Below are positions 14,173 to 23,900 of a stretch of 64,000 nucleotides of DNA, in pieces. The position numbers and the translations under genes were made by a program. The notes under the pieces are model-generated. The model was not told the DNA's origin, did not search any database, and worked only from the letters and a program-made list of their open reading frames with translations. This DNA is from Sanghuangporus weigelae. Its lineage: Eukaryota; Basidiomycota; Agaricomycetes; Hymenochaetales; Hymenochaetaceae. How positions within the stretch are numbered: the stretch's first letter is position 1; each line of letters starts with the position of its first letter. The stretch lies in the NCBI GenBank assembly GCA_033182465.1, contig CP137321.1, positions 806,001-870,000 of the forward strand, read 5' to 3'.

Positions 14173-14707
14173 TCAATCGTCACCAATATCGTGTTTTGCC
14201 TTCAGCTGTGCCAACTCTTCCTCGCGACGAGCGATATCCGCCTTCTGGGCAGCCGCATCCTGCCGTGCGGGCATGTGATATAACACTATTCATACACTTA
14301 ATTCAAGCGCATCGATGGAAGCAAAGCACACAACTCACCCACGATGTAGCGTTCCTGGAGATGGAACCCGTTCAGGTGTTCTAAGGCATTCTTGGCCTGG
14401 ACAAATGTTTTCAGCTCTGGCGCAGCAAAAGTAGAAGTTCTCAGGAGCGTACATCAGTAACGTCGTCATATACTACGAAGGCTGTCCCTTTCGTTTTGGG
14501 ATCATTGCCTAGACGAATCTGGCGAATGCTACCATATCGACCGAAAAGTTCGTAGAGATCCTCGCCAGTGATACTGTAGTTGAGGTTTTTTACGAAAAGG
14601 ATACGGTTGGCACCGGCAGGAAGTTTGGTCTTGGCGATAGCAAATCAGCTACAAGTTTCACAACATCAATGCCGAGTTATACTCACAGTCGGTCTGGGTA
14701 ACGACAT
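14173..14707 (-). CDS. SF3B6: Splicing factor 3b subunit 6 (SF3B6 / p14, SF3b14a)
   Basis: Four exons (14687-14707, 14453-14629, 14339-14396, 14173-14285) join in frame to 369 nt, giving 122 residues, the usual length. p14 contacts the branch-site adenosine within U2 snRNP, bound to SF3B1. The single RRM shows RNP2 (RILFVKNL), then GRYGSIRQIRLGNDPKTKGTAFVVY (RNP1 region), DAKNALEHLNGF and RYIVVLYH. The C-terminus (REEELAQLKAKHDIG) matches the family's charged tail. The seven-codon first exon (MSLPRPT) joins to TKLPAGANR only if the acceptor is the AG at 14630-14631, because an earlier AG leads to a stop. Confidence 0.95.
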
Positions 14708-15049
14708 GTTGACCAAGCTTGAGCTTGTGTGAGGAGGTGATGGTGGTGAGGACGAGATGAGAAAGCGGTACAGCGTCCCTGAACACGTGATGCCGAGTGC
14801 GTGCCTGGACTTGGCGTAAAGCAAAATCAATTTACATCTCCTCTCCCCCTCCATCCCCGCCCTCATCCTCCGCTGCCGTCATACGGCCCGCTCAAAACGA
14901 AATCCATTCCCATAGGCACGAAGTGCTCTTCAACACTGCTCTAAAAATTGTCGGTTTCTGTAGATATACTTATCGGCGAGCGGGAAAGGGGACGTGCGAA
15001 GAAAGCTAGAACTTGTCTGCGGGTCGCACGGTCGGCCAGCGAACCAGAA
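14708..15049. promoter_or_regulatory. Divergent intergenic region, SF3B6 / OPT transporter
   Basis: These 342 bp between two divergent start codons contain CT-rich tracts (about 14838-14880 on the plus strand), which are common near basidiomycete transcription starts. No TATA box is evident. Nothing else was recognised. Confidence 0.35.
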
Positions 15050-18014
15050 ATGTCGGATCCATATGCTGCGCGATACAATGTTGAGCTTGGAGAAGCCGGG
15101 AGCAGTGACCTCAGCTTGCGTGACAGACGTTTTTCCAGTGATCGAAGCTTGGAGAAGCGACGGTCGCAGGCTTATCAGTCCGATGACGACCTCGAGCAGG
15201 ACATCGCTCAGTCCCGTTTTCCCTTTGATGAACCCGGTCACGAGCCACAGACGTTTATTTATGATGCAAAAGAGGATATGGAGAAGGGGCTTCCTCCCTA
15301 CGGTGTGTTGCGGCGTTATGTTATCCGCCTGTTGTCGTTGAGAGGATAGATCTTTATTATTTATTTAGAAACCGACCTGGAAGAGACCGATGACCAAGAT
15401 TTCGATGATCCAAACCTTGAATGGGGCTCTCAAAATATCAGTTTCGGTATGAATGCTTATGTTCTCAGTTACGCACTGACCAGATGCTCAAATCGCAAAA
15501 ATAGAAGATGATTCCCCATACCCCGAAGTGCGGTCCGCCGTCGCCAATACGGACGACCCAGAAATGCCTGTAAATACCTTACGCGCCTGGCTGCTAGGAA
15601 TTTTCTTTGCGATTGTCATTCCAGGCGTGAATCAGGTGTGAAAAAAAAAATCCTTTGTATGCGCTTCTCGGCATTAATGAGTTCCCGAATTCACAGTTTT
15701 TCTACTTCCGATATCCAGCAGTAACCGTCACCGGGGTTCGTCTTCTCTTCCTTGATTCAAGTCTATGCGCTTATCTCACGCCTCTCACGTTTATTTATAG
15801 CTTGTTCCACAACTTCTCTCTTTTCCTCTCGGCCGTTTTTGGGCTGCAGTTGCTCCCAACGTCACTGTGCTTGGTGTGTCGATCAATCCGGGTCCATTCA
15901 CCGTCAAGGAACATGTAGTCGTTACGGTAATGGGGGGCGTCGGCGCCGTCTCAGCCTACGCTACCGATATCGTCGCTGTCCAAAGAGTGTTCTATAATCA
16001 AGACTACTCGTTCCTATACCAATGGCTTATCGTCATGAGCACACAGCTCATAGGCTTTGCGATGGGAGGCATTGGGAAACGTTATTTGGTCTCTCCTCCG
16101 TCCATGAGTAAGAGAGGCATTCTTAGTTCTATTGGCTGCTATTTCTAACGACTTCCTCCTCTTTTAAGTCTGGCCTTCTAATCTGGTCTCATGTGCACTC
16201 TTCAATACTCTCCATTCACAATACTATGCAGGCGTGGGTCGTCGAGGAGGAATTTCACGAGAGCGCTTCTTTTTGTACGCATTTATTGGCGCATTCTGCT
16301 GGAATTTCTTTCCGGGCTATTTATTCACGGCACTTTCTACCTTTTCCTGGATGACATGGATTTTCCCGCGTGACCGTACGATTAACCAACTGTTTGGCTA
16401 TACTAGCGGGCTCGGGATGAGTATCCTAACGTTCGATTGGGGCCAAATTGCTTATATAGGCAGTCCACTCGCAACGCCGTGGTGGGCAGAGGCAAATATT
16501 GCCGCGGGCTTCGGGATCTTCTTCTGGATACTTGCTCCAGCACTCTACTTCACGAACACGTGGTACTTTGGTTACATGCCTATTTCCAGCAGGTTGAGCT
16601 ACGACAACACGGGCCAGGAGTATAATGTTAAGAGAATACTCTCGTCCGATGGGACGTTCGACGAGGCTGAGTATCGCGCTTACAGCCCGCTGTTCTTGTC
16701 GACGACGTTCTTGCTCAGCTATGGTCTTAGCTTCGCGGGTATAACTGCGACCATTGTACACACCGTGCTTTATTTCCGCAGACAAATCTGGACATACACC
16801 CGACGTAGCCTGAACGAGCAAGAAGATATCCACGCACGATTGATGAGCAAGTACAAGCAAGTTCCGGCATGGTGGTATTTATCCGTATTTGGTGAGCTCA
16901 TTCACAAATTAAGCCGCGTATGCGTCTAACATTGTTTTCTCAAGTTAGTATGTTCGTATTCGGTGTCATCGCTATTGAATTATGGGATACCAAGATGCCT
17001 GTATGGGCGCTCGTTTTAGCCCTTCTGATATGTGCGTAATGCTTCATTGTCTGATGAAACTGACGCTTACTCAAGTCATTACCAGCCTTCTTCTATGTGA
17101 TCCCGATTGGCATGATTCAAGCCATAACGAACCAGCAAATCGGCCTCAATGTGATCACCGAACTCATTGTTGGATATGCTCTTCCAGGACGACCGACATG
17201 CATGATGCTGTTCAAAACGTATGGCTACACAACGATGGCGCAGGCGTTACAGTTCAGCTCGGATAATAAGCTTGGTCACTATATGAAGATTCCTCCGCGA
17301 ATACTTTTCGTTGCACAGACAGTAGCCACGGCTATAGCTGGAACGGTGCAGCTCGGTGTCCAGGAGTGGCTGTTTGAGAACATACCCGATATCTGCACTA
17401 AACACCAGCCGAATAAATTTACGTGTCCGAATACTCAGGTCTTCGGGACTGCCAGTATCGTATGGGGAGTGATTGGACCGAAGCTTCAGTATTCAGCCGG
17501 CGAGCTGTACCATTCACTCACGTACTTCTTCCTTATAGGTGCGGTCGCACCTATCATTCCTTGGGCCTTGACAAAACGATGGCCCAACTCAATCTGCCGA
17601 TATGTCAAGTAAGTTCTTCGTTTGAGCCTTGTGTGTGTTGTCCCTTCTGATAACTGCTTCTATATTAGCTTGCCTGTCATTTTCGCGGGCACGGGCTGGA
17701 TTCCTCCTGCAACAGCAGGAAATTACGTTCCGTGGACGCTTGTCGGCTTCATATTCCAATATGTAATCCGACGACGAGCCTTCTCATGGTGGACAAAGTA
17801 CAACTATGTGCTTAGTGCTGCGCTTGACCTGGGCTATGCGATTTCCGCAATGTTCATTTTCTTCGCGCTACAATATCCGCGGAACGGTACCATCGGTGCT
17901 AATTCGATACTCAGGTGGTGGGGGAACACAGTTTATATTCACACGGACGACTACAACTCAAGACCTCATATCGACCTCGCTCCGGGAAGTAGATTCGGTC
18001 CTGAAACGTGGTAG
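15050..18014 (+). CDS. Small oligopeptide transporter, OPT family
   Basis: A polytopic plasma-membrane transporter of roughly 800 residues with about nine introns. OPT proteins import tetra- and pentapeptides or glutathione-like substrates with protons. The acidic cytosolic N-terminus (MSDPYAARYNVELGEAG, SDDDLEQD) is followed by the family signature NPGPF(T)xKEH near 15888. Many hydrophobic segments follow, with GRRGGISRERFF, WNFFPGYLF, GQIAYIGSPLATPWW, the motif YMKIPPR near 17285, GTGWIPPATAGNY, and the ending GPETW, typical of the peptide-type OPT clade. The start is the first ATG before the acidic N-terminus. The exact substrate cannot be read from the sequence. Confidence 0.93.
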
Positions 18015-18905
18015 TAGTGGCTGGACTCAGTCCTCATGATTTTGTTACGATTTTTATCTTACTATATTCGACTCGGGTTATCTTTCGTCTTTCTTCATTG
18101 TATTCCCTAACTCACCCCACTCCCACCACCTACTCCCCCTCACCAATCCTCCGATCCGACCCTATCTAATTTCATTTCAGTTCCCCGATCTACTTCGACC
18201 GCCCAGATTAAACTTCGAATTTCTGCTGTGTTGTACTTTGTTGCAGCCTGGTTTTGTTCTGCTTTCGGTATTACTTTTCTTTCTGGGTTAGACATTTGTG
18301 ATATGTACGTTGTAGGATTCTGACGATCTACGCTCACGAATAGATCTTTGATTTGCATGACCTCATTGTTGTATGATACATGGGTGCACTGAAGTCTCTG
18401 CTGCATACTAAAAGCGGTGCCTGAAGTTCTCCGCTTCTAAATACTGACGAGCTGAAAGCAACAAGCAATCGTTGCGGAGAAATAGACCGAAATCGGGCTC
18501 AGTGACGTCGCATCGATGCGGCTCGGAGGGTTGATGATAGACTCCGAGCGACGGCTCGGACATTTGAATCATTGCATTTTCCCTGGACAAGGCGGGAAAG
18601 GCTCTGCAGCATGATGATCTCGACATGAGGCAAAGAAGAATTGGGATGGAGCTCAAGGAATCAGTGCCTCTGGCGTGTGCTTGCCATGCATCTCGTCTTG
18701 GACGGAAATGGGAAGCTCTTGCCTCAAGCTAGATTTGAACACTCTCTCCTCATGGATTTCGTTTGCATAGAACGTATATTTTCTTTCATACCCCGAGTAC
18801 AGTACATGTATAAATCTTAAAGGTCCAGCGAAGTGAGGAACGTAAACGAAATGCATAAGGAGCGCGAACAGAGCACTGACCAAGCTTTCAACCCTGTTCT
18901 ATCAT
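18015..18905. other. Convergent 3' intergenic region with palindromes
   Basis: This 890-bp gap separates the 3' ends of the OPT gene (+) and LCL2 (-). No gene was recognised. Bases 18503-18560 carry a dense set of symmetric elements: TGACGTC (18503-18509), the 12-bp palindrome CGCATCGATGCG (18509-18520), and three segments that can pair in alternative ways (listed separately). The rest looks like UTR sequence. Confidence 0.45.
18521..18560. repeat. Three-part inverted repeat with mutually exclusive stems
   Basis: Segment A is GCTCGGAG (18521-18528), B is CTCCGAGC (18542-18549) and C is GCTCGGA (18554-18560). A:B forms an 8-bp perfect stem with a 13-nt loop; B:C forms a 7-bp perfect stem with a 4-nt loop. 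B can pair with only one partner at a time. It lies about 0.5 kb beyond the OPT stop codon and 0.35 kb beyond the LCL2 stop codon, so it may be in a 3' UTR or may be a protein-binding site cluster. Confidence 0.55.
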
Positions 18906-19325
18906 TCACTTCCACTTATTTGCTAGCCTTTGAACTTCAGAACAAGCATCGGCACCACGCGTACAAACAACGGTCGCTGCATCCTTCTCTTTGGGTTCAC
19001 GAATGAGGCACTTTACGTCCTCCGGATTCGGACACGGACAGTCCGCAGGATTGCGGACGCACAATAAAGTATCAGGGCATAGATACGCATTACATTGGAC
19101 TATGACAATCAGCATTTTAGCAATCGATGCGAAGAGCAAGAAGACAAAATGATGCTTACTACCATCAGCTTGAGCTGCCCATTGCGAAGCGCCGGAGCCA
19201 CGATTCTGCTGAGTTTGATGGCCCTGCCCAAACATGTCGAAGAAGTTGAACTGGGCTACAGCTACAGGCAGCATCCATATAACGAAGAGAAAGATGTGTC
19301 TGAAGATTTTCCGTGTAGAGATCAT
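18906..19325 (-). CDS. LCL2: Long chronological lifespan protein 2 (LCL2)
   Basis: Two exons (19163-19325 and 18906-19099) join in frame to 357 nt, giving 118 residues. LCL2 is a small fungal secretory-pathway protein linked to ER-associated degradation and lifespan in yeast. A cleavable signal peptide is clear (basic MISTRKIFRHIF, then a hydrophobic core ending near AVAQ), followed by the family hallmark QFNFFDMFGQG. The cysteine-rich domain has CNAYLCPDTLLC and PADCPCPNPEDVKC, also typical. ATG 19325 is chosen because it places the signal peptide at the N-terminus; an upstream in-frame ATG at 19370 would bury it. Confidence 0.9.
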   Translation of the reverse strand: MISTRKIFRHIFLFVIWMLPVAVAQFNFFDMFGQGHQTQQNRGSGASQWAAQADGSKHHFVFLLFASIAKMLIVIVQCNAYLCPDTLLCVRNPADCPCPNPEDVKCLIREPKEKDAATVVCTRGADACSEVQRLANKWK

Positions 19326-19834
19326 GGCTGAGTCGAAGGGTGAGTGAAGGAAACGGCAGGATGCTATCATTTCATTCGAGACCCGAGGCGTAGATCATGC
19401 CGGCCCGTACTGTGGATCACTGACGTGTCCTACTCGCGTCTTCGACAAGTATTGAGAGCAAGATATCCATCATATTTCTTTTCTTATTTACCCACAATGT
19501 ATACGAGAAAAATCAATATTGAACACAGAAACATATCAACAGGACATTACTTGATGCGTGAAAAAAATGGAGGGTTGCCATGATGAGACAAAACCAAAAC
19601 TCGTTATGTACAAGAGACGATACCCAAGTACGACTGTAGATGATGCGGTGAGATGAAGGTGCAAGAATACCAATGGGATGTCTGCAGCTTTTTGCTTCCG
19701 ATAAAGCAAGAAAAGGGTCACAGATGAAGTACTGACAAGCAGAGTATGCAGCGTAAATAATGCAGGATGGTGGTTGTGAAATAAAAGAAGTGCCTCGTGA
19801 TCGTGTTGCCTTTGACGGATGGAGTTATCCCGAT
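19326..19834. other. Intergenic region upstream of LCL2
   Basis: About 510 bp between the LCL2 start and the stop codon of the next minus-strand gene. It should hold the LCL2 promoter and the 3' UTR of the KEN-box protein gene. No gene or repeat was recognised. Confidence 0.35.
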
Positions 19835-20755
19835 TCAAATATCCTCCTCATCGCTATACACGTTGTCCGCTTCCTCTTGCATCAGCCTCCTTCTGGCTAG
19901 CTTGTCGCCAGCACTGTCTGGGTGCCGACCGGGTGTAATTTCGCACAAGGTTTTGGCACTCGAATGAGCCCCGCGTCCTGCAAATGGTGCAATGGAAGTT
20001 CGCAAAGGAGTCGCTCGATATGGAGCCGCAGATTGAGACTCAGCCTGGGGCTTGCTGAAGAGTTTCTCGCGGCAGATGCCTGCTGAGCCGCCTTCGAGAG
20101 GCATAGAGGGCTTCTTGGCGATCCTCCGCGGTGCAAGGTTCTCCTTTCTACCCTCCTTGTCCCGATCCAGGTCCGGGTCTGGGATGAAACGGGAAGAGGT
20201 CGAAGGAAGTTCGATGTGTGTGTCATAATGAATGTCGAAACCGGGGTAATGGACGCTTTGAGGATCTGGACACGGGGGTAGCTCGCGAGGGACCATAAGT
20301 GGTGGTGCGCCACGAACGTGGGTCCTTGCGCGGTCTATACTTGCCGGGGTACGGTTGTTGGAGGGCCTGGAGGTCGCAGCTTGAGTTTTAGAGGGGCTGA
20401 CGACCTTGGGTGGAGACGTCTTCGACCGCGTCCTGTTGGCCACGGCGTCGAGCAACGGCGAACCCTCGCCACTGTCAACAAGCATTGGTGACCCTGGATC
20501 GTCCCAACGGCTACGACAATAGGCAGTGCCCATCAGTGCCCTTTCATAGTCTATGCTCCTCTTCATCTGGAACGACGGCGAGGCGAGATAACCTTCTTCG
20601 CGGAGGATCCTTCGTTTTGCAGGGCTTAGCATGGCGCTTGGGCTTCGAGAGCGCTTTGTGGATGACTTTAGTGGGTTCGGGCGAGGTGCTGATGAGTTGT
20701 CGGAGTGTGAGAAGCAGTCAAGAGGTAGTGCTCGAAGCGGGGTTCGACTAACCAT
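19835..20755 (-). CDS. Unrecognised disordered protein with KEN box and many SP/TP sites
   Basis: Single exon, 306 residues. No folded domain is apparent: it is rich in Ser, Pro, Arg and short charged runs. Visible motifs are an N-terminal RTPLRALPL (an RxxL destruction-box-like sequence at residues 4-7), LSPAKRRILREEGYLASPSF (43-62), a KEN box at 204-206 (GRKENLAPRR), and about eleven SP or TP dipeptides with basic residues nearby. The C-terminus is acidic (YSDEEDI). KEN and RxxL motifs are recognised by the anaphase-promoting complex, and clustered SP/TP sites suggest cyclin-dependent kinase targets, so a cell-cycle-regulated protein is plausible. This is inference; I do not recognise an orthologue. 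ATG 20755 is the first ATG; the open frame above it lacks one. Confidence 0.75.
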   Translation of the reverse strand: MVSRTPLRALPLDCFSHSDNSSAPRPNPLKSSTKRSRSPSAMLSPAKRRILREEGYLASPSFQMKRSIDYERALMGTAYCRSRWDDPGSPMLVDSGEGSPLLDAVANRTRSKTSPPKVVSPSKTQAATSRPSNNRTPASIDRARTHVRGAPPLMVPRELPPCPDPQSVHYPGFDIHYDTHIELPSTSSRFIPDPDLDRDKEGRKENLAPRRIAKKPSMPLEGGSAGICREKLFSKPQAESQSAAPYRATPLRTSIAPFAGRGAHSSAKTLCEITPGRHPDSAGDKLARRRLMQEEADNVYSDEEDI

Positions 20756-20919
20756 GGCGCGTTGTGGTGGTTGGTGTTGAAAACGCGTCTGGTCACACCG
20801 TGACGCGAGAGGGAAATAAATTCTCACGGTGGCCCATTGTGCACATATTTGGTTAACACCTTCCACACTTCAAATGTAAATTAAAATTGAATCGAAAATT
20901 TACAAACTGCAGTAAATAA

Positions 20920-23900
20920 TTAATGTAGAGATCGAAGGACGTCAAATGAGCCCGTGCCACTGGAGTTCGGTCGACCAAGCACGATGCTTCCGGACGGGGT
21001 TTTCAAGTCGTCAAAGTCACCGTGTAAGGTCGCGTCGCTGATGAAAGCAGCCGTCGTCTCAAACGATGCTTTGAGCAACGGGGACGAGTTTGTCGAAATG
21101 CCCTTGCGATTGAACGGCTTATAACCTCCCTCAAATGTCTTGAAAGAAAGCATAAGATAATACCCAAGAACACGAGCAATTATAACGCTCACCATGTAGT
21201 CGGCAATAAGCTCGAGATGGCGGATGTCGACGTCAATGTTGTAGGCGCCAAAGACATTCTGGATCTCCTTCAGTATGAGAGCACGAGCCATTTCGACACC
21301 ATATGTGATCAAACCAGCATAAATATCGTTCCCCTTGATCTCATTCAATTCAATAACAGGATCCTCGAATTTTCCAGCGAAATACCACATCCCTCGGAAG
21401 TTTGATCCATTTGTCTCTATCTGAAATCAAAATCAAAATCATCAGCTATAAAGATTCACTGAGCAACAAATAGGCAGACCTTGAGTTGCTTGTCCTTTCC
21501 TTGGTTCTTGGACAGGAAGGCGTCACTGATTCCACTAATTTCACGTACAATCGTCTGGAGACACGCTTTCTCCACGATGCCCACCAAGAGTAACTTCGGT
21601 GTATCTGGAGAGAACTGTAGAATCATAAGTTTTAGAGCATAAGGAATGGCGAAGAACGGCTGACAATCAATTCGAATGTTACTCCAGCATCCGAGAAGCT
21701 GAAGGATGCGCAAGACTTCAAGTTCTCTATGAACTCCTGTCGGACTTTGCTAGTCAACGACTCTTCATCCTGACCGGGGGCTTTGGATGGGGCATCAACA
21801 TCCATCGCATCCGTGTCTTTTTTGTTGCTGTCATCAGCATTTTCGTATTCAGCTTCCAGTGCAGCGTCATCGAATTCTCCGAAAGGAGCTTCCTCCTCGT
21901 CATCTGACTCGTATGTAGCCTGTTGCTTCGACTGGCGAATGCGCTTCTCGTCATCTGCATCACCATCAACTGCTTCTGACGCGTCATTGTTGGCTGCGGT
22001 CGTATCTACGTTGGTATTGGCATCATTCTCGGCTTCTACTCCAGCACGAACTTCGGCTCGACCACGACCCAGCTCTGCTAAATGAGCTTTCAGGTCAGCC
22101 TGTAGCTTCTTAAGCTCCAGCTGAACCTCCTTCCTCAGCGCCTGAGGGAACTTTTTCGCAAAGGCAGATAGGATCTCGGTCGGTTCCACGTCGTACTCTT
22201 CTCGATACTCCTCCTTCGGGTAAAAGGAAATGTGGACGGTGAAATACCTCTGACGACTCTGTGTAAGTTTTTCATCGACTTTGACTGAGTCCACAATCTG
22301 CGACAATGTGAGGCGACTAGCGCGCTTGCAGAACCTTTGGATGACTTCCTCATCGACACCCGATCGGACACGCATCGTCATTGATGGCGTTTTTGGCTTT
22401 GTTGATGCTGTCATGACAATCTCACGGAGACGAGGAATACCAAGGGTAACATTGGCAGCACCGTGGCCTAGAGGACCATTAGTCGAGTTCAGCGAGATAT
22501 CCTGAGTGACTGACCGGCAAAGTGGAAAGTATTCAAAGTCATCTGCGTAGATGGTTCACCAACTCTAAAACAAAGTCAGTATAAAAGAGAACATCCAATA
22601 GAGTCTTTGCGAACCCCTGAGACGCAAGCAATCCAACAGCTTCTCCCGGATCGACCATGCTTCGCATGTATTTAGCATTCATAAGCATCCGGAAATGCTT
22701 GTGAGAAATCCGTTTCCGACGTTTTGAGAGCCAAGAAGGAGCTTTGGCGCTCTTGTCTCTAAGCAAATGATCGGGATTAGCTTTTATGAACTCTTCGACC
22801 TTTTGAGCAAACTTTTCCGACGTCGCCCCAACGGTTCGGCCCGGATTATAGACAGACATCACAGGATCAAGCCTCGTTCGCTTGTCCGGGTTTCGCAGAT
22901 ACTTCAGGGATTCCTTCATGCGCTTCATAGCAGAATCGCCTCCGTCTAAATCAGGTTTCATCGGATTACTGTAACGAGTCAATAATGACTGTTCGTTGCG
23001 CGCAACAAATTCGAACTGATACAGATGCTTCTGTCTTGTAACATCAAGTGCATCACCCCCATAATGGAATTGAAGAATCGAAGAGTCGCTGTCGCGCACG
23101 GTATTATCGTAATGTACGCGAATGCCTTCGAGGTGCTTGATCAAACATCGCTGAAGGTACCCGGATCGAGAGGTCTTAACAGCAGTATCAATAAGTCCCT
23201 CTCGTCCAGCCATACAATGGAAATAGAATTCTTGAGGTTTGACGCCTGTCAAGAACCGACTCGCTACATACCCACCCGCGATGGCGGCAGTCTCGAATGC
23301 TTTGAAGGACGGAAGCGTCTTGCCACTGACCATGATAGGAACACGACGACCCTCGAGCTCTTGCTGACCGAGTGCACACGAGATCTGCTGCGCATTAACC
23401 GCACTGCCCTTTGCTCCTGACTGGGTCATCATCTGCATGTGGTTATGAGGGAACTTTCGACTCAATCCTTGCGGAATGCAGGCGTCCGCAATCGCTTTTG
23501 TCAAACCGGCGAGTTTCATCTTTACGGTTACGTCTAATCCTGCCATCTTTGAATCATCTCGTAGTACGTCCTGAAGGAAGGCTCGCAAAGCGGCATTCCG
23601 TTCGGAAGCAGGGACTGAAGCCAACGATGGGAAGTTCTCCTCTGCCGCTTCTTGCCCCAGATTCTTGTTCTTGTCGAGCAAGTTCCGCCTACTAGCATCT
23701 CCCTTAGAAGTCAGCGTCAGATCGTCCATTCGGCATGTAAATGCCCTGTGCTGAAGGAACTTCGTGAAAAGTCGACTCAGAATGCCAAGCAGCTTTCCGG
23801 CAATGTCTGCTCCATATAGCTCGTAGCACGAGTGTACGAGACCATAATCGGTGGCTCCGAACTGAGACTTGTCCAGGACACCGCATAGGAGTTCTCCATC

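Noticed and set aside
20756-20866. N-terminal extension of the KEN-box protein
   Set aside because: The frame is open to 20866 but contains no ATG above 20755; the region also must hold the promoter.
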